Positions 9,116 through 18,187 of a stretch of 64,000 bases of DNA are shown here, in pieces. The translations under genes and the position numbers were made by a program. Every line of letters starts with the position of its first letter. The stretch's first letter is position 1. The notes beneath the pieces are model-generated. The model was not told the origin of the DNA. It made no database searches and saw nothing but the letters and a program-made list of their open reading frames with translations. Source of the DNA: Palsa-504 sp963744005. Lineage in GTDB: Bacteria; Actinomycetota; Actinomycetes; Streptosporangiales; Streptosporangiaceae. Location of the stretch: NCBI GenBank assembly GCA_963744005.1, contig CAVURU010000003.1, positions 1,240,001-1,304,000 of the forward strand, written 5' to 3'.

Positions 9116-10720
9116 TCAGACGTCCGACAGCATTCGCATCAGGTCGACCAGGCCTGCGCCCTGCGCGAACCGCTCCCGGCCGAGATCGGTGGCGCTGGCC
9201 ATGAGCAGGTCCTTGACCTCGCGGGGGCGGCCGATGAACTCGGGCCGGGAGGACAGGAAGGCCGCGATGACGCCGGAGACGTGCGGGGCGGCCATCGAGG
9301 TACCGGACTGCTCGGCGTAGGTGAGCAGCCGGGCCGGGTCGGTATCGCCGGCCGCCGGGTTCATCCCGGCGCTGGCCCTGATCTCGCCGGTCGCGGCCGA
9401 GGCGATCCACTCCCCCGGCGCCACCACGTCCGGTTTCATCCGGCCGTCCAGGGTCGGGCCCTTGCCGGACGTCCAGGTGATCCCGAAGGCGTGCGGCGCC
9501 TCCCGGTGCGTCGAGCCGACCGCGATGCAGTCCTGGGCGTGGGCCGGCTCGGTGATCGAGCCGAGGATGGCCGCGGTGTTGGCCGAGTCCCCGCGGGTGG
9601 TGCTGGCCCCGTAGTTGCCGGCCGACACCACCGCCACGACGCCGGAGGCCACCAGCTGGTTGACGGCCTGGCACAGCGGCGACTGGCCCGCCGCGTACTG
9701 GTCGGGCTTCCATTCGCAGCCCAGGCTCATGTTCACGCCGTGCACGCGCAGTACGGCCGGGTCGACGTTGACCTCGGTGCGCAGGTAGGTCAGGGCCCGG
9801 ATGACAGCGCTGGAGGACGTGATCCAGGTGCCCTGCGGGCTGCGCCGCATGACCCTCAGGCTGACCAGCTCACAGGCCGGCGCCATGCCGGACAGCGGGC
9901 CGTGAGCCCGCTGGACATACGCGCCGTCGGTCGGCTCCTTGGAGTCCGCGACGCGGGCGGTCAGGGCGTCCGGCGCCATCCCGGCGATGATGCCCGCCAC
10001 GTGGGTGCCGTGCCCGCTGTCGTCGGACAGGGCCAGGCCGGTGATGGGCGCGCCGGCGGCCGGAGCAGGCAGCGGCTGGTCCGGGTTGACCAGGTAGCTG
10101 AAATCGCGGTGCAGCTGGCTGGTCCGGCCCTGCGCCTGGATCTGCCCCTGGCCCTCGGCGGCGAGTTCCAGCGCGGAGAAGTGCGGGTGGCAGGCGTCGA
10201 TTCCGCTGTCGATCACGGCCCAGACCACGCCGCGGCCGCGGGCGCCGTAGGCCCGCCAGGCCGCGTCGGCCTTGACGGTCGGCGCGGAACGGTCGATCTG
10301 GGGGTGGATCGGGTAGTCCGGCCAGACCCGGAAGATGATCGGCGGGCGGCCCTGGCGGCGGGCCGCCTCGCGGTCGGCGCGGACCATCTCCTCGGCGTCA
10401 GCACGGGACAGGACGCACTGGTAGAGCTTGGGCGCGACCAGCGCGAGCTTGTCCGGGACGGGCGGCTGGACCGGGCCGGACGTGGCCGGTTCCGGCGGCC
10501 AGTAACCCCCGGCTCGTTCGGCGTAGTCCCCCCACAGGTCATAGAACGCCTGCCGGACGACGGCCAGGCCCCCGGGGTACAGGACGTTCAGCTCGATCAG
10601 CATCGGTACCTTCTCGAGCGGGTCGACCTGGCCGGGCCGGTCGGCTGACGTCGGGCCGGCCGGCAGCTTCAGGTCACCGACGAGCGCCGACCGGAAGTGG
10701 CTTTCTGGATCAACCGTCAT
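9116..10720 (-). CDS. S8 family (subtilisin-like) serine peptidase without signal peptide
   Basis: This 534-residue protein contains a complete subtilase domain from about residue 150 to 530. The triad is Asp171 (VIDSGID), His237 (SGHGTH) and Ser475 (GTSMAAPH), with Asn369 (SAGNYG) as the oxyanion residue. The first 150 residues form an uncharacterised N-terminal region that may serve as an intramolecular chaperone. No signal peptide or membrane anchor is visible, which is atypical for the family and suggests a cytosolic enzyme or an unusual export route. It is first in a two-gene unit with an alpha/beta hydrolase. Confidence 0.85.
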   Translation of the reverse strand: MTVDPESHFRSALVGDLKLPAGPTSADRPGQVDPLEKVPMLIELNVLYPGGLAVVRQAFYDLWGDYAERAGGYWPPEPATSGPVQPPVPDKLALVAPKLYQCVLSRADAEEMVRADREAARRQGRPPIIFRVWPDYPIHPQIDRSAPTVKADAAWRAYGARGRGVVWAVIDSGIDACHPHFSALELAAEGQGQIQAQGRTSQLHRDFSYLVNPDQPLPAPAAGAPITGLALSDDSGHGTHVAGIIAGMAPDALTARVADSKEPTDGAYVQRAHGPLSGMAPACELVSLRVMRRSPQGTWITSSSAVIRALTYLRTEVNVDPAVLRVHGVNMSLGCEWKPDQYAAGQSPLCQAVNQLVASGVVAVVSAGNYGASTTRGDSANTAAILGSITEPAHAQDCIAVGSTHREAPHAFGITWTSGKGPTLDGRMKPDVVAPGEWIASAATGEIRASAGMNPAAGDTDPARLLTYAEQSGTSMAAPHVSGVIAAFLSSRPEFIGRPREVKDLLMASATDLGRERFAQGAGLVDLMRMLSDV

Positions 10721-10775
10721 GGCTTCTCCGCTCCTGTCCTGTTTTTACGGAGCAAGCGGGCACCGGGGAAATACA

Positions 10776-10809
10776 CGTGCCGCTCCCGGTGATGGCCGGG
10801 AGCGGCACG
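10776..10809 (-). terminator. Hairpin terminator or insulator upstream of the S8 gene
   Basis: A perfect 14-base inverted repeat (10776-10789 / 10796-10809) with a 6-base loop lies between two minus-strand genes. It is upstream of the subtilase start and downstream of the beta-helix gene's stop at 10875, so it most likely ends transcription of the beta-helix gene. No strong T tract follows, as is usual in actinomycetes. Confidence 0.6.
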
Positions 10810-10874
10810 CAGGTTCAGCTAATGCGGCGCGTCGCGGTCCGGACAACTCCCGGCCCGCGACGGCCGTCTGCGGG

Positions 10875-12011
10875 TCAGGGATAGGTCGGGTAGTTGTGCA
10901 GGTTGTGGGCGACCTTGACGAAGCGGTTGGTGGCCGCGCCGACCACGGTGACCTTACCGGCGGTGAAGATGCCGTAGTAGTTGTCGTAGATCGTGTTGTA
11001 ATTCACCGTGATCTTGAGCGGGCTGGCGTCGGCCAGGTAGACGCCGGTCGCCTTCAGGTCATGCGAATCCGTGCGCAGGTTGTTGCGCCCGATCAGGTTC
11101 CTGGTGATCACGTTGCCGGTGAAGTTGGCCCCGGGGACATGCGCGTGAATGGCAAATCCGGCGTGGCCGTTACCCGAGAACGAGTTACCGATGACCAGGT
11201 TGTTGTAGACGCCGCCCTTCGGGGTCGGGTCGGCCAGGATAAGGCCGCTGCCTGCCGAGGCATTGGGCGCCGACGGAGTGCCGAGCCCGTTGTTGTTGGC
11301 CACGTTGCCCGAGATGACGTTGTCGAAGATGCCGGCCCCGGTGTGGTCAGCCAGGGCGATACCGCAGCCGCCCGGGTTGTTGCTGGTCACGTTGCCGGTG
11401 ATCCGGTTGTGCGACGCGGCCGGGCCGAGGTCGTCGGCCATGTTGATGCCGACGCCGTTGCCGGTGGCCAGGTTCTTGATGGCGGTCGAGTACGACGTGC
11501 TGTTGAGGTCGATCCCGGAACCCTTGTTGTTCTTGACCGTGTTCCCGGAAATCGTGACGTGATTGGCCGTCTTGGGCTGGCCCTGCACAAATCCGGCGGT
11601 GACGATTCCGTCGGCGGGCGAGCTGTCAGTCAGCAGGCTGGCGTTCTCGACGGTCATTCCGCTGACCGTCACCCACGACACGGCCACGCCGATGCCGTAC
11701 GACTTGCCGGTGGCGTCGATCACGGCACCCGGCCTGCCGTACAGGTTCACGGCGCGGTCAATCGTGACGCTCGTCTTGTAGACCCCGGGGCAGACAACGA
11801 CGTTGCCGTGCAATGGCGCCCCGTGGACGGCGGACTGGATCGAGGAATACCTGGCGCTGCCGCAGGAGCGGTCATGCGCCTTGTAGTTGCCGTGCGGCGA
11901 TACGTACACCGTGTTCGAGCTGGCGCCCGCCGCTGTCGCGCCCAGCCCGGTCACCGACAAAGCCGCGCCCACCAGGCCGGCCGCACCGGCAAAAGCCAAT
12001 AGTCGTCTCAT
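10875..12011 (-). CDS. Secreted right-handed parallel beta-helix protein
   Basis: This 378-residue protein begins with a typical signal peptide (MRRLLAFAGAAG, a hydrophobic core, cleavage near ATAAGAS). It is followed by repeated beta-helix coils rich in N-x-[IV]-x-x-N patterns such as VTISGNTVKNNKGSG and NVISGNVANNNG. This is the NosD/pectate-lyase-like fold, used by surface-acting polysaccharide lyases and by carbohydrate-binding proteins. No catalytic set can be assigned by eye. The ATG at 12011 has a G-rich ribosome site directly upstream. The frame stays open to 12050, but the signal peptide supports the shorter form. It appears to be monocistronic. Confidence 0.8.
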   Translation of the reverse strand: MRRLLAFAGAAGLVGAALSVTGLGATAAGASSNTVYVSPHGNYKAHDRSCGSARYSSIQSAVHGAPLHGNVVVCPGVYKTSVTIDRAVNLYGRPGAVIDATGKSYGIGVAVSWVTVSGMTVENASLLTDSSPADGIVTAGFVQGQPKTANHVTISGNTVKNNKGSGIDLNSTSYSTAIKNLATGNGVGINMADDLGPAASHNRITGNVTSNNPGGCGIALADHTGAGIFDNVISGNVANNNGLGTPSAPNASAGSGLILADPTPKGGVYNNLVIGNSFSGNGHAGFAIHAHVPGANFTGNVITRNLIGRNNLRTDSHDLKATGVYLADASPLKITVNYNTIYDNYYGIFTAGKVTVVGAATNRFVKVAHNLHNYPTYP

Positions 12012-12122
12012 CCCCCCAGGCCCCTCCCCTGCGTCGCTGACAAGTCCCAAGAAATTAACATTTGGCTTCGGTTTGCACCAGGGCCGATCGTTATTTTCCA
12101 GGGTTCCGCGAAAGGAGGCGGG

Positions 12123-12179
12123 ATGACGGCGAGCCCGGACCGGATCGAACGCGCTGATTACGGCCGGACGGGCAGCTGA
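12123..12179 (+). CDS. Possible 18-residue small ORF
   Basis: An excellent AAAGGAGG site precedes ATG 12123, opening an 18-codon frame (MTASPDRIERADYGRTGS) that ends at 12179. Its last codons overlap, on the opposite strand, the 3' end of the cysteine dioxygenase gene. There is no similarity by which to recognise it, and the site could be chance. Confidence 0.2.
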   Translation: MTASPDRIERADYGRTGS

Positions 12180-12730
12180 TATTCCCGGCGGATGCTGCTG
12201 CCCAGGCGGGAGAGGTCGGCCCCGTAGACGTGCATGGAAACGGCCACGCCGCGGCCGTCGTTGCGGACCCGGTGAATGTCGCCGGGCGGGGCGAAGCCGC
12301 TCACCGACCCGGCCGGGTTCACGTTGCGGGCGGCCAGGACCAGCGCCCGGCCGCCGGGGGCGAGGGCGAAGACCTCCTCATGCTCTCGGCCCTGCAGGAC
12401 CCCGGTCACGCACCAGGCGACGTGATCGTGAATCACGGTCTGCTGACCGGGCCGCCAGACCATGACCGAGATCGAGAACGAGCCGTCCGGCTCGGCGTGG
12501 AGCAGGTGGCTCTGGTATCCGGCCGGATCCCCGTCCCGCAGGCGGGCGGGCAGCAGGTCAGCGGTCCGGGGCAGCTGGCCGCGCAGCGCGGACACGACGC
12601 GCTCGGCGGCCTGCGGCCAGCCCAGCCCCAGAGCGACCTGGGCGCGGACCGATCGCACGAGGCGTTCGGGGCAGGTTCCCTCGATCGTCGCCGCGCTCGC
12701 GGCGACGCCAACGGTACTGGTCAGCGACAT
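12158..12730 (-). CDS. Cysteine dioxygenase family cupin
   Basis: This 190-residue cupin resembles cysteine dioxygenase type I, which oxidises cysteine to cysteine sulfinate using non-haem iron. The three iron-binding histidines are visible: two in VIHDH and one in GDIHRVRN. A cysteine follows the first motif (HDHVAWC), where the Cys-Tyr crosslink residue of the eukaryotic enzyme lies. The ATG at 12730 has a perfect AGGAGGTG site, which decides the start over the upstream codon at 12784. It appears to be transcribed alone or after helY. A related thiol dioxygenase activity is possible. Confidence 0.8.
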   Translation of the reverse strand: MSLTSTVGVAASAATIEGTCPERLVRSVRAQVALGLGWPQAAERVVSALRGQLPRTADLLPARLRDGDPAGYQSHLLHAEPDGSFSISVMVWRPGQQTVIHDHVAWCVTGVLQGREHEEVFALAPGGRALVLAARNVNPAGSVSGFAPPGDIHRVRNDGRGVAVSMHVYGADLSRLGSSIRREYQLPVRP

Positions 12731-12852
12731 GACACCTCCTGCCTCCCACGGTAATGGCCGACCGTGCATCGACACGAATGCCAATCAGGCGCCGGACGCA
12801 TAGACGGCATCGATCAGTGCCAGGCGCTGGAGGGCGACCGCGGAGGGCCGGG

Positions 12853-15684
12853 TTAGTCGGCGACGGCTGAGTAGGCGATCACGCCGCGGCGCATCGCGTC
12901 GATCGCGGACCGGGCGGCGGCCGACAGGTCACGCGCGGGGTCGCGGGCCGGAGCGGGATCGGGGGCAGCGGCGGGATCGGCGTCCGTGGCGGGATCGGGG
13001 GCGGCGCGGGGTGCGGCGGCTAGGGGGGCGGCGGCGGCGATCTGGTCCAGGATGTCGATGAGCTGCTTGACCGCGCGGACGAAGTCCCCGGGGGTCAGGT
13101 CCGGGGCCTCGTCCAGCACGGTCTCCAGCTTGGCGCCGCGGGCCCAGCGGTAGGCGGCCCAGGCGAAGCCCAGGTCGGGCTCGCGGAGGAAGGACAGGTC
13201 GTTGTCCTTCTCCAGCTGGTCCAGCTCGCTCCAGGTGCGGATCATGGCGGTCAGCACCTCGGGCGTGCGGCCCTTGGGCAGCCGGGGCGGGTGGGTGTCG
13301 TCGGCCTGGCGCGAGGTGAAGGTCAGGGCCGAGGCGACCGCGGCGAGCTCGGCCGGGGACAGGCCGTCCCACAGGCCGCGGCGCATGCACTCAGCGGCCA
13401 GCAGGTCCAGCTCGGAGTACAGCCGGGCCAGCCGCCGCCCGTCCGGGGTCACGGTGTCCCCGTCCAGGTAGCCGAGGCGCTCTAGGACCAGGCATACCCG
13501 GTCGAAGGTACGGGCGATCACGTGCGAGCGGCCCGCGACGCGGCGCTCGAGCGCCTCGGTCTCGCGGCGCAGCCGCAGGTACCGCTCGGCGTAGCGGGCG
13601 TGCTCCTCGCGGTCCGGGCAGTCGTGGCACGGGTGGTGCCGGATCCGGCGCCGCAGGTCGGCCACCTCGTCGTCGGGCGAGCCGTACCCGGGCGGGCCGC
13701 CGTCCCGGCCCTGGCTGCGGCCGCCGTCAGGGCGGGCGGCGAGCCGGTTCCGCATGGTGGAGGCGAGGTCCTTGCGGTGCTGCGGCGAGCGCGGGCTGAA
13801 CCAGCCCGGGATCCGGATCTTGTCGATGACCTCGGTCGGGCCGGGGAAATCAGCCGGGGCCAGCCGCTTGACCTGTCGGCTCTCGGTGAGCACGAGCGGG
13901 CCGGGCCCGTCGTGGCGGCCATTGCCGCCGGTGGCGTACAAGCCGGGCTGCAGCACGATGGCCAGCCCGGCCCGCCGGCCGCCCGGGACCCGGATGATGT
14001 CACCGGGCCGCAGCCGGGACAGCGACTTGGCCGCCTCGGCCCGGCGGGAGGCGGCCCGCGCCCGGGACAGGTCGTTCTCGCGGACCGTCAGCGAGCGCCG
14101 CAGCTGGGCGTACTCGGCGAAGTCACCCTTGTCGCAGCTCATCGACTCGGTCAGCTCGGCCATGGCCTGGCGGTTCTTGCGGATCTGGCGGCTGGTGCCG
14201 AGGACCCCGCGGTCGGCCTGGAACTGGGCGAAGGAGGACTCGAGCAGGGCGGCGGCCCGGGCCCGCCCGGCCCAGCCGGTCAGGTTGACGGCCATGTTGT
14301 AGGACGGGCGGAAGCTGGAGTTCAGCGGGTAGGTCCGGGTGCTGGCCAGGCCGGCCACCGCGCCGGGGTCCATGCCGGGCTGCCACAGCACGACCGCGTG
14401 CCCTTCCACGTCGATCCCGCGGCGTCCGGCCCGGCCGGTGAGCTGGGTGTACTCGCCCGGGGTCAGGTTGGCGTGGGTCTCGCCGTTCCACTTGTCGAGC
14501 TTCTCGATGACCACGGTCCTGGCCGGCATGTTGATGCCGAGGGCCAGGGTCTCGGTCGCGAACACGGCGCGGACCAGCCCCGCGGCGAACAGTTCCTCGA
14601 CCACTTCCTTGAACGCGGGCAGCATCCCGGCGTGGTGGGCGGCGATGCCGCGGCGCAGCCCGTCGAGCCATTCGCCGTAGCCCAGGACGATCAGGTCCTC
14701 GGGCGGGATGTGCGCGGTCCGGCGCTCGGCGATCTGCTGGATCTGGTCGGCCTCGCCCGGCCCGGTCAGCCGCAGCCCGGCGGCCAGGCACTGCTGGACG
14801 GCGGCGTCGCAGCCGGCCCGGCTGAAGATGAAGGTGATGGCGGGCAGCAGGCCGCCGTTGTCCAGCCGGGAGATGACATCCGGCCGGTAGGCCGGGGCGA
14901 ACCGGCGGGGCCGCCGCGGGCCGCGGGCCGACCGCCCGGTGGTGCGGCGGTCGAGCCAGACGTCGCGCTGGGCCACCCGCAGCAGCTCGGAGTTGACCCG
15001 GGTGTGTTCATCGTCGGTGAACAGGTCGTACAGCCGGTTCCCGGCCAGCACGTGCTGCCACAGCGGCACCGGCCGGTGCTCGTCCACGATGACGGTGGTC
15101 CCGCCCCGGACCTGATCCAGCCAGTCGCCGAACTCCTCGGCGTTGCTCACCGTCGCAGACAGGGCCACCACCCGCACCGGCTCCGGCAGGTGGATGATCA
15201 CCTCTTCCCAGACGGCGCCCCGGGAGGAGTCGGCCAGGTAGTGCACCTCGTCGAGGACGACGTAGCCCAGGCCGGCCAGCGCGGGCGAGCCGACGTAGAG
15301 CATGTTGCGCAGCACCTCGGTGGTCATCACCACCACCGGCGCGTCGCCGTTGATGCTGTTGTCCCCGGTCAGCAGGCCGACGGTGCGCTGGTCGTAGCGG
15401 CGGACCAGGTCAGCGTACTTCTGGTTGGACAGGGCCTTGATCGGGGTGGTGTAGAAGCACTTCAGGCCCTGGGCCAGGGCCAGGTGCACGGCGAACTCGC
15501 CGACCACGGTCTTGCCTGATCCGGTGGGCGCGGCGACCAGCACCCCGCGGCCGGAGCCCACGGCTCGGCACGCGGCCACCTGGAAGCCGTCGAAGTCGAA
15601 GTCGTACAGCCCGCGGAAGGACGCCAGCTCAGGATCAGACTGCCGGTCGCGGGACGCAGCGTACCGTTCCGCCGGTGTCGTCAT
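12853..15684 (-). CDS. helY: Ski2-like DEVH-box helicase HelY
   Basis: This 943-residue helicase has all superfamily-2 motifs: motif I APTGSGKT (about residue 54), motif II DEVH (about 145), motif III LSATVSN, and motif VI QLTGRAGRRG (about 412). The C-terminal DSHCT/winged-helix region follows, with an alanine/proline/aspartate-rich tail near the end. It matches actinobacterial HelY in length and in its place beside tatC and tatA. HelY is a presumed 3'-5' RNA or DNA helicase of poorly known function. No frame break occurs over 2.8 kb. The start lies 21 bases after the tatC stop, so it is probably part of the tatA-tatC-helY operon. Confidence 0.92.
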   Translation of the reverse strand: MTTPAERYAASRDRQSDPELASFRGLYDFDFDGFQVAACRAVGSGRGVLVAAPTGSGKTVVGEFAVHLALAQGLKCFYTTPIKALSNQKYADLVRRYDQRTVGLLTGDNSINGDAPVVVMTTEVLRNMLYVGSPALAGLGYVVLDEVHYLADSSRGAVWEEVIIHLPEPVRVVALSATVSNAEEFGDWLDQVRGGTTVIVDEHRPVPLWQHVLAGNRLYDLFTDDEHTRVNSELLRVAQRDVWLDRRTTGRSARGPRRPRRFAPAYRPDVISRLDNGGLLPAITFIFSRAGCDAAVQQCLAAGLRLTGPGEADQIQQIAERRTAHIPPEDLIVLGYGEWLDGLRRGIAAHHAGMLPAFKEVVEELFAAGLVRAVFATETLALGINMPARTVVIEKLDKWNGETHANLTPGEYTQLTGRAGRRGIDVEGHAVVLWQPGMDPGAVAGLASTRTYPLNSSFRPSYNMAVNLTGWAGRARAAALLESSFAQFQADRGVLGTSRQIRKNRQAMAELTESMSCDKGDFAEYAQLRRSLTVRENDLSRARAASRRAEAAKSLSRLRPGDIIRVPGGRRAGLAIVLQPGLYATGGNGRHDGPGPLVLTESRQVKRLAPADFPGPTEVIDKIRIPGWFSPRSPQHRKDLASTMRNRLAARPDGGRSQGRDGGPPGYGSPDDEVADLRRRIRHHPCHDCPDREEHARYAERYLRLRRETEALERRVAGRSHVIARTFDRVCLVLERLGYLDGDTVTPDGRRLARLYSELDLLAAECMRRGLWDGLSPAELAAVASALTFTSRQADDTHPPRLPKGRTPEVLTAMIRTWSELDQLEKDNDLSFLREPDLGFAWAAYRWARGAKLETVLDEAPDLTPGDFVRAVKQLIDILDQIAAAAPLAAAPRAAPDPATDADPAAAPDPAPARDPARDLSAAARSAIDAMRRGVIAYSAVAD

Positions 15685-15705
15685 GGCTCCAGCCTAGGTC
15701 GCCGC

Positions 15706-16623
15706 TCAGTTGAGGCGGCTGTGGGTCTCCTCGTCATCGGGGAGCTCGATCGGGGACAGCTCGTCGTCGGCCAGGCCGGCGTACGGGTCGGGGTGCAGGC
15801 GGGCCTGCCGGCGGTCGTGGTACCAGATGATGAGCTCGGCCACCTCGACCATGGCCACGCAGCCGCCGCCCAGGATGAGCATGGTGATCGGGTCGGGGCT
15901 GGGGTTGGCCATGCCGGAGACCACGAACACGGCAAAGATCAGGATCCGCCGGAACTTCTTGAACCGCTCGTGGGTCAGGATGCCGGCCAGGTTGAGCATG
16001 ATGATCAGCAGCGGGACCTCGAAGGCGAGCCCGAAGGCCAGCATCATGGCCATGACGAAGCTCATGTACTGGTCGACTTCGATCAGGTTCGCGACCCCCT
16101 GCGGGGTCAGGCCGAGCAGGTAGTGCATGGACCGGCCCAGCGACAGGTAGGCCAGCGTGACCCCGAGCAGGAACAGCGGGACGGCGGTGCCGACGAAGAT
16201 GTGCCCCCAGCGCTTCTCCCGAGCGTACAGCCCGGGTGAGACGAAGCCCCAGAGCTGGTACAGCCAGACCGGCGAGGACAGCGCCAGCCCGACGATCAGC
16301 GCGACCTTGACCCGCAGGTAGAACGGGTCCAGCGGCCCGTGGAAGACGAGCTGGTTGGTGCCGAGCAGGTCACAGCCGGTGTGCCCGCGGATGTCCGCGT
16401 TGCACAGCGGGTGCTCGATGACGTGCCAGACCGGGTTGAAGAAGATGAACCCGATGACCATCCCGACGGCCAGCACCAATAGGCATTTGACCACCCGGTT
16501 GCGCAACTCCCGGATGTGGTCCATCAGCGGCATGCGCCCCTCGGGGTTCTGCCGTTTCTGGGAGCGCACGAAGCGCTCGCCGACGATGCGGGCGCCCTGG
16601 ATGGCGCCGCCGAGTTTGGCCAT
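15706..16623 (-). CDS. tatC: Sec-independent translocase subunit TatC
   Basis: This 305-residue polytopic protein has six hydrophobic segments and the TatC hallmarks: MDHIRELRNRV in the N-terminal cytoplasmic region and FVSPGLYAREKRW after the second segment. TatC binds twin-arginine signal peptides and forms the receptor complex in the membrane. An extended N-terminus of about 30 residues precedes the core, and an acidic tail ends the protein. The ATG at 16623 has a strong GGGAGGGG site. It lies between tatA and helY, the order also found in mycobacteria. Confidence 0.95.
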   Translation of the reverse strand: MAKLGGAIQGARIVGERFVRSQKRQNPEGRMPLMDHIRELRNRVVKCLLVLAVGMVIGFIFFNPVWHVIEHPLCNADIRGHTGCDLLGTNQLVFHGPLDPFYLRVKVALIVGLALSSPVWLYQLWGFVSPGLYAREKRWGHIFVGTAVPLFLLGVTLAYLSLGRSMHYLLGLTPQGVANLIEVDQYMSFVMAMMLAFGLAFEVPLLIIMLNLAGILTHERFKKFRRILIFAVFVVSGMANPSPDPITMLILGGGCVAMVEVAELIIWYHDRRQARLHPDPYAGLADDELSPIELPDDEETHSRLN

Positions 16624-16659
16624 GACCCCTCCCGCCTAGCAGCTACCGGGGCACGGGAC

Positions 16660-17052
16660 CTAGCTGGGCTGCTGGGTGCGCGGCGCGTCCGCCGGGACGG
16701 TGTCCATCGCGGCCGACCGCTGCAGGTCGCGGATCTGCTGCTGCAGCGCGTCGATCTGGGACTGCTGGTCAGCCGCGGGCACGGTCGCCGGAGCGGGTGC
16801 GGGCGCCGCGGCGGCCGCGGTGAGCTGAGCGGGCGGCAGCGGGGCGGCCGGGCCGGAGGCCTGGGCCGCGGCCGGGGCGCCGGTCTCGCTGTCTTCCTCG
16901 TGCATACCCTGCACTTCACGCTTCAGGATGCGCATCGACTGCCCCAGCGAACGGGCGGCGTGCGGCAGCTTCTTCGACCCGAACAGCACGATGATGACCA
17001 CCGCGACGATCAGGATCTTCCACGGGCTGTCGAACAGGTCCCCAAAGTTCAT
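16660..17052 (-). CDS. tatA: Sec-independent translocase subunit TatA
   Basis: This 130-residue protein has one N-terminal membrane helix (PWKILIVAVVIIVLFG), the FGSKKLP hinge and an amphipathic helix (ARSLGQSMRILKREV), followed by a long alanine/proline-rich tail with a short coiled-coil-like QQQIRDLQR stretch. TatA oligomers form the pore of the twin-arginine pathway. The tail is longer than in many TatA proteins. It is the first gene of the apparent tatA-tatC-helY unit, 36 bases ahead of tatC. Confidence 0.93.
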   Translation of the reverse strand: MNFGDLFDSPWKILIVAVVIIVLFGSKKLPHAARSLGQSMRILKREVQGMHEEDSETGAPAAAQASGPAAPLPPAQLTAAAAAPAPAPATVPAADQQSQIDALQQQIRDLQRSAAMDTVPADAPRTQQPS

Positions 17053-17187
17053 GAGCGTCCTCTTTGCGCATCAGACGACGATATTCTCGCGCCGAGTCTA
17101 CACGTCGGAATGTTCCGGAGGCGTTTCCTGATGAGGCGATCTGGCAACGCCGCTTTTCGTCTCCGGCTGAGCGGGCCCTTGGGGGGC

Positions 17188-18159
17188 TCAGGGCACGTAG
17201 TTGGCCAGGGCCGCCGTGGCCACCTCGCGGACCTCGGTGACCAGGCCGGGCGGCGAGATGACCCGGCCGTCCTCGCCGAGCCGCAGGGCCAGCCGCCGGA
17301 CCCAGCCGGTGTCCGGGGTGCGCAGGACGACCCGGAGCCGGCCGTCCGGCAGGTCGGACACTGATTCGCACGGGTACTGCTCGGCCACCCAGCGGCCTCC
17401 GGCGGACAGCTCGAGCTCGACCTGCACGTCGTCGGCCGAGGGCCGGAACAGTCCCTGGTCCACGTCGACCGGCTCGGCCTCGGGCGGCGGGGACGCGGCC
17501 TCCTCCAGGACGGTCAGCTCCAGCACCCGGTCCAGCCGGAACAGCCGCATGCCCTCGGCCCGCAGGCACCAGCCCTCCAGGTAGGGCCGGCCGTCCACGA
17601 CCAGCAGCCGCATCGGGTCCACGTCCCGCTCGGTGGCCTCGTCCCGGCCTGGGACGTAGTAGCGCAGGTGCAGCCGCCGCCCGGCGGCGATGGCCGACCG
17701 GACCTGGGCGGCCAGCTCTTCCGTCCGGTCGCCGTGCAGGTCGACCTGCACCGCGACCTGGGCGCTGACCGAGGCCGCCTCCCCCGCCGCGTCCTCGAGC
17801 TTGGCGATCAGCCGGGACATGGCCGACCGGTCCTGCTCGCCGGGCAGCTCGGCCAGCATCCGGAGCGCGACGAGCAGCGCACTGGCCTCGTCGACGGCCA
17901 GGCGCAGCGGGCGGCCCATGGACTCAGCCTGGCTGACGACGATCTCGCCGCCCTCATAGGACAAGTCGATGGGGCAGTACGGGTCGGGCGCGCGCAGCTC
18001 GACGCACCACAGCAGGTTCAGGTCGTCGACGAGCTCGCGCTCGCTGACCCCGAACGCGGCCGCGGTCTCGGCCAGCCCGACAGATTTCCTGGTGACCACG
18101 TAGGGCACCAGGGCGAGCAGCCGCTGCAGCCGCTCGGTGGACGTGACCACGGCGCTCAC
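17188..18159 (-). CDS. pafC: PafC, WYL-domain DNA-damage regulator subunit
   Basis: This 323-residue protein has an N-terminal winged helix (about 1-70) and a WYL domain (about 145-225, with YLEGWCLRAEGMRLFRLDRV). It pairs with PafB to form the heterodimeric activator of the RecA-independent DNA-damage response in mycobacteria. The GTG start at 18159 has a GAGGAGG site. It follows pafB by 28 bases, so the two are co-transcribed. A gap of about 135 bases separates it from tatA. Confidence 0.9.
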   Translation of the reverse strand: MSAVVTSTERLQRLLALVPYVVTRKSVGLAETAAAFGVSERELVDDLNLLWCVELRAPDPYCPIDLSYEGGEIVVSQAESMGRPLRLAVDEASALLVALRMLAELPGEQDRSAMSRLIAKLEDAAGEAASVSAQVAVQVDLHGDRTEELAAQVRSAIAAGRRLHLRYYVPGRDEATERDVDPMRLLVVDGRPYLEGWCLRAEGMRLFRLDRVLELTVLEEAASPPPEAEPVDVDQGLFRPSADDVQVELELSAGGRWVAEQYPCESVSDLPDGRLRVVLRTPDTGWVRRLALRLGEDGRVISPPGLVTEVREVATAALANYVP

Positions 18160-18187
18160 CGGGCCTCCTCAGGGGGGCGGCGCGGGC

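Noticed and set aside
7736..10648. A 970-codon open frame on the plus strand
   Set aside because: It is antisense to the subtilase and hydrolase genes, which have clear motifs. Long open antisense frames are expected at this GC content, and its own composition is G/R/A-rich without domains.
13522..15519. A 665-codon open frame on the plus strand
   Set aside because: It is antisense to helY, whose helicase motifs are all intact, and its translation is low in complexity.
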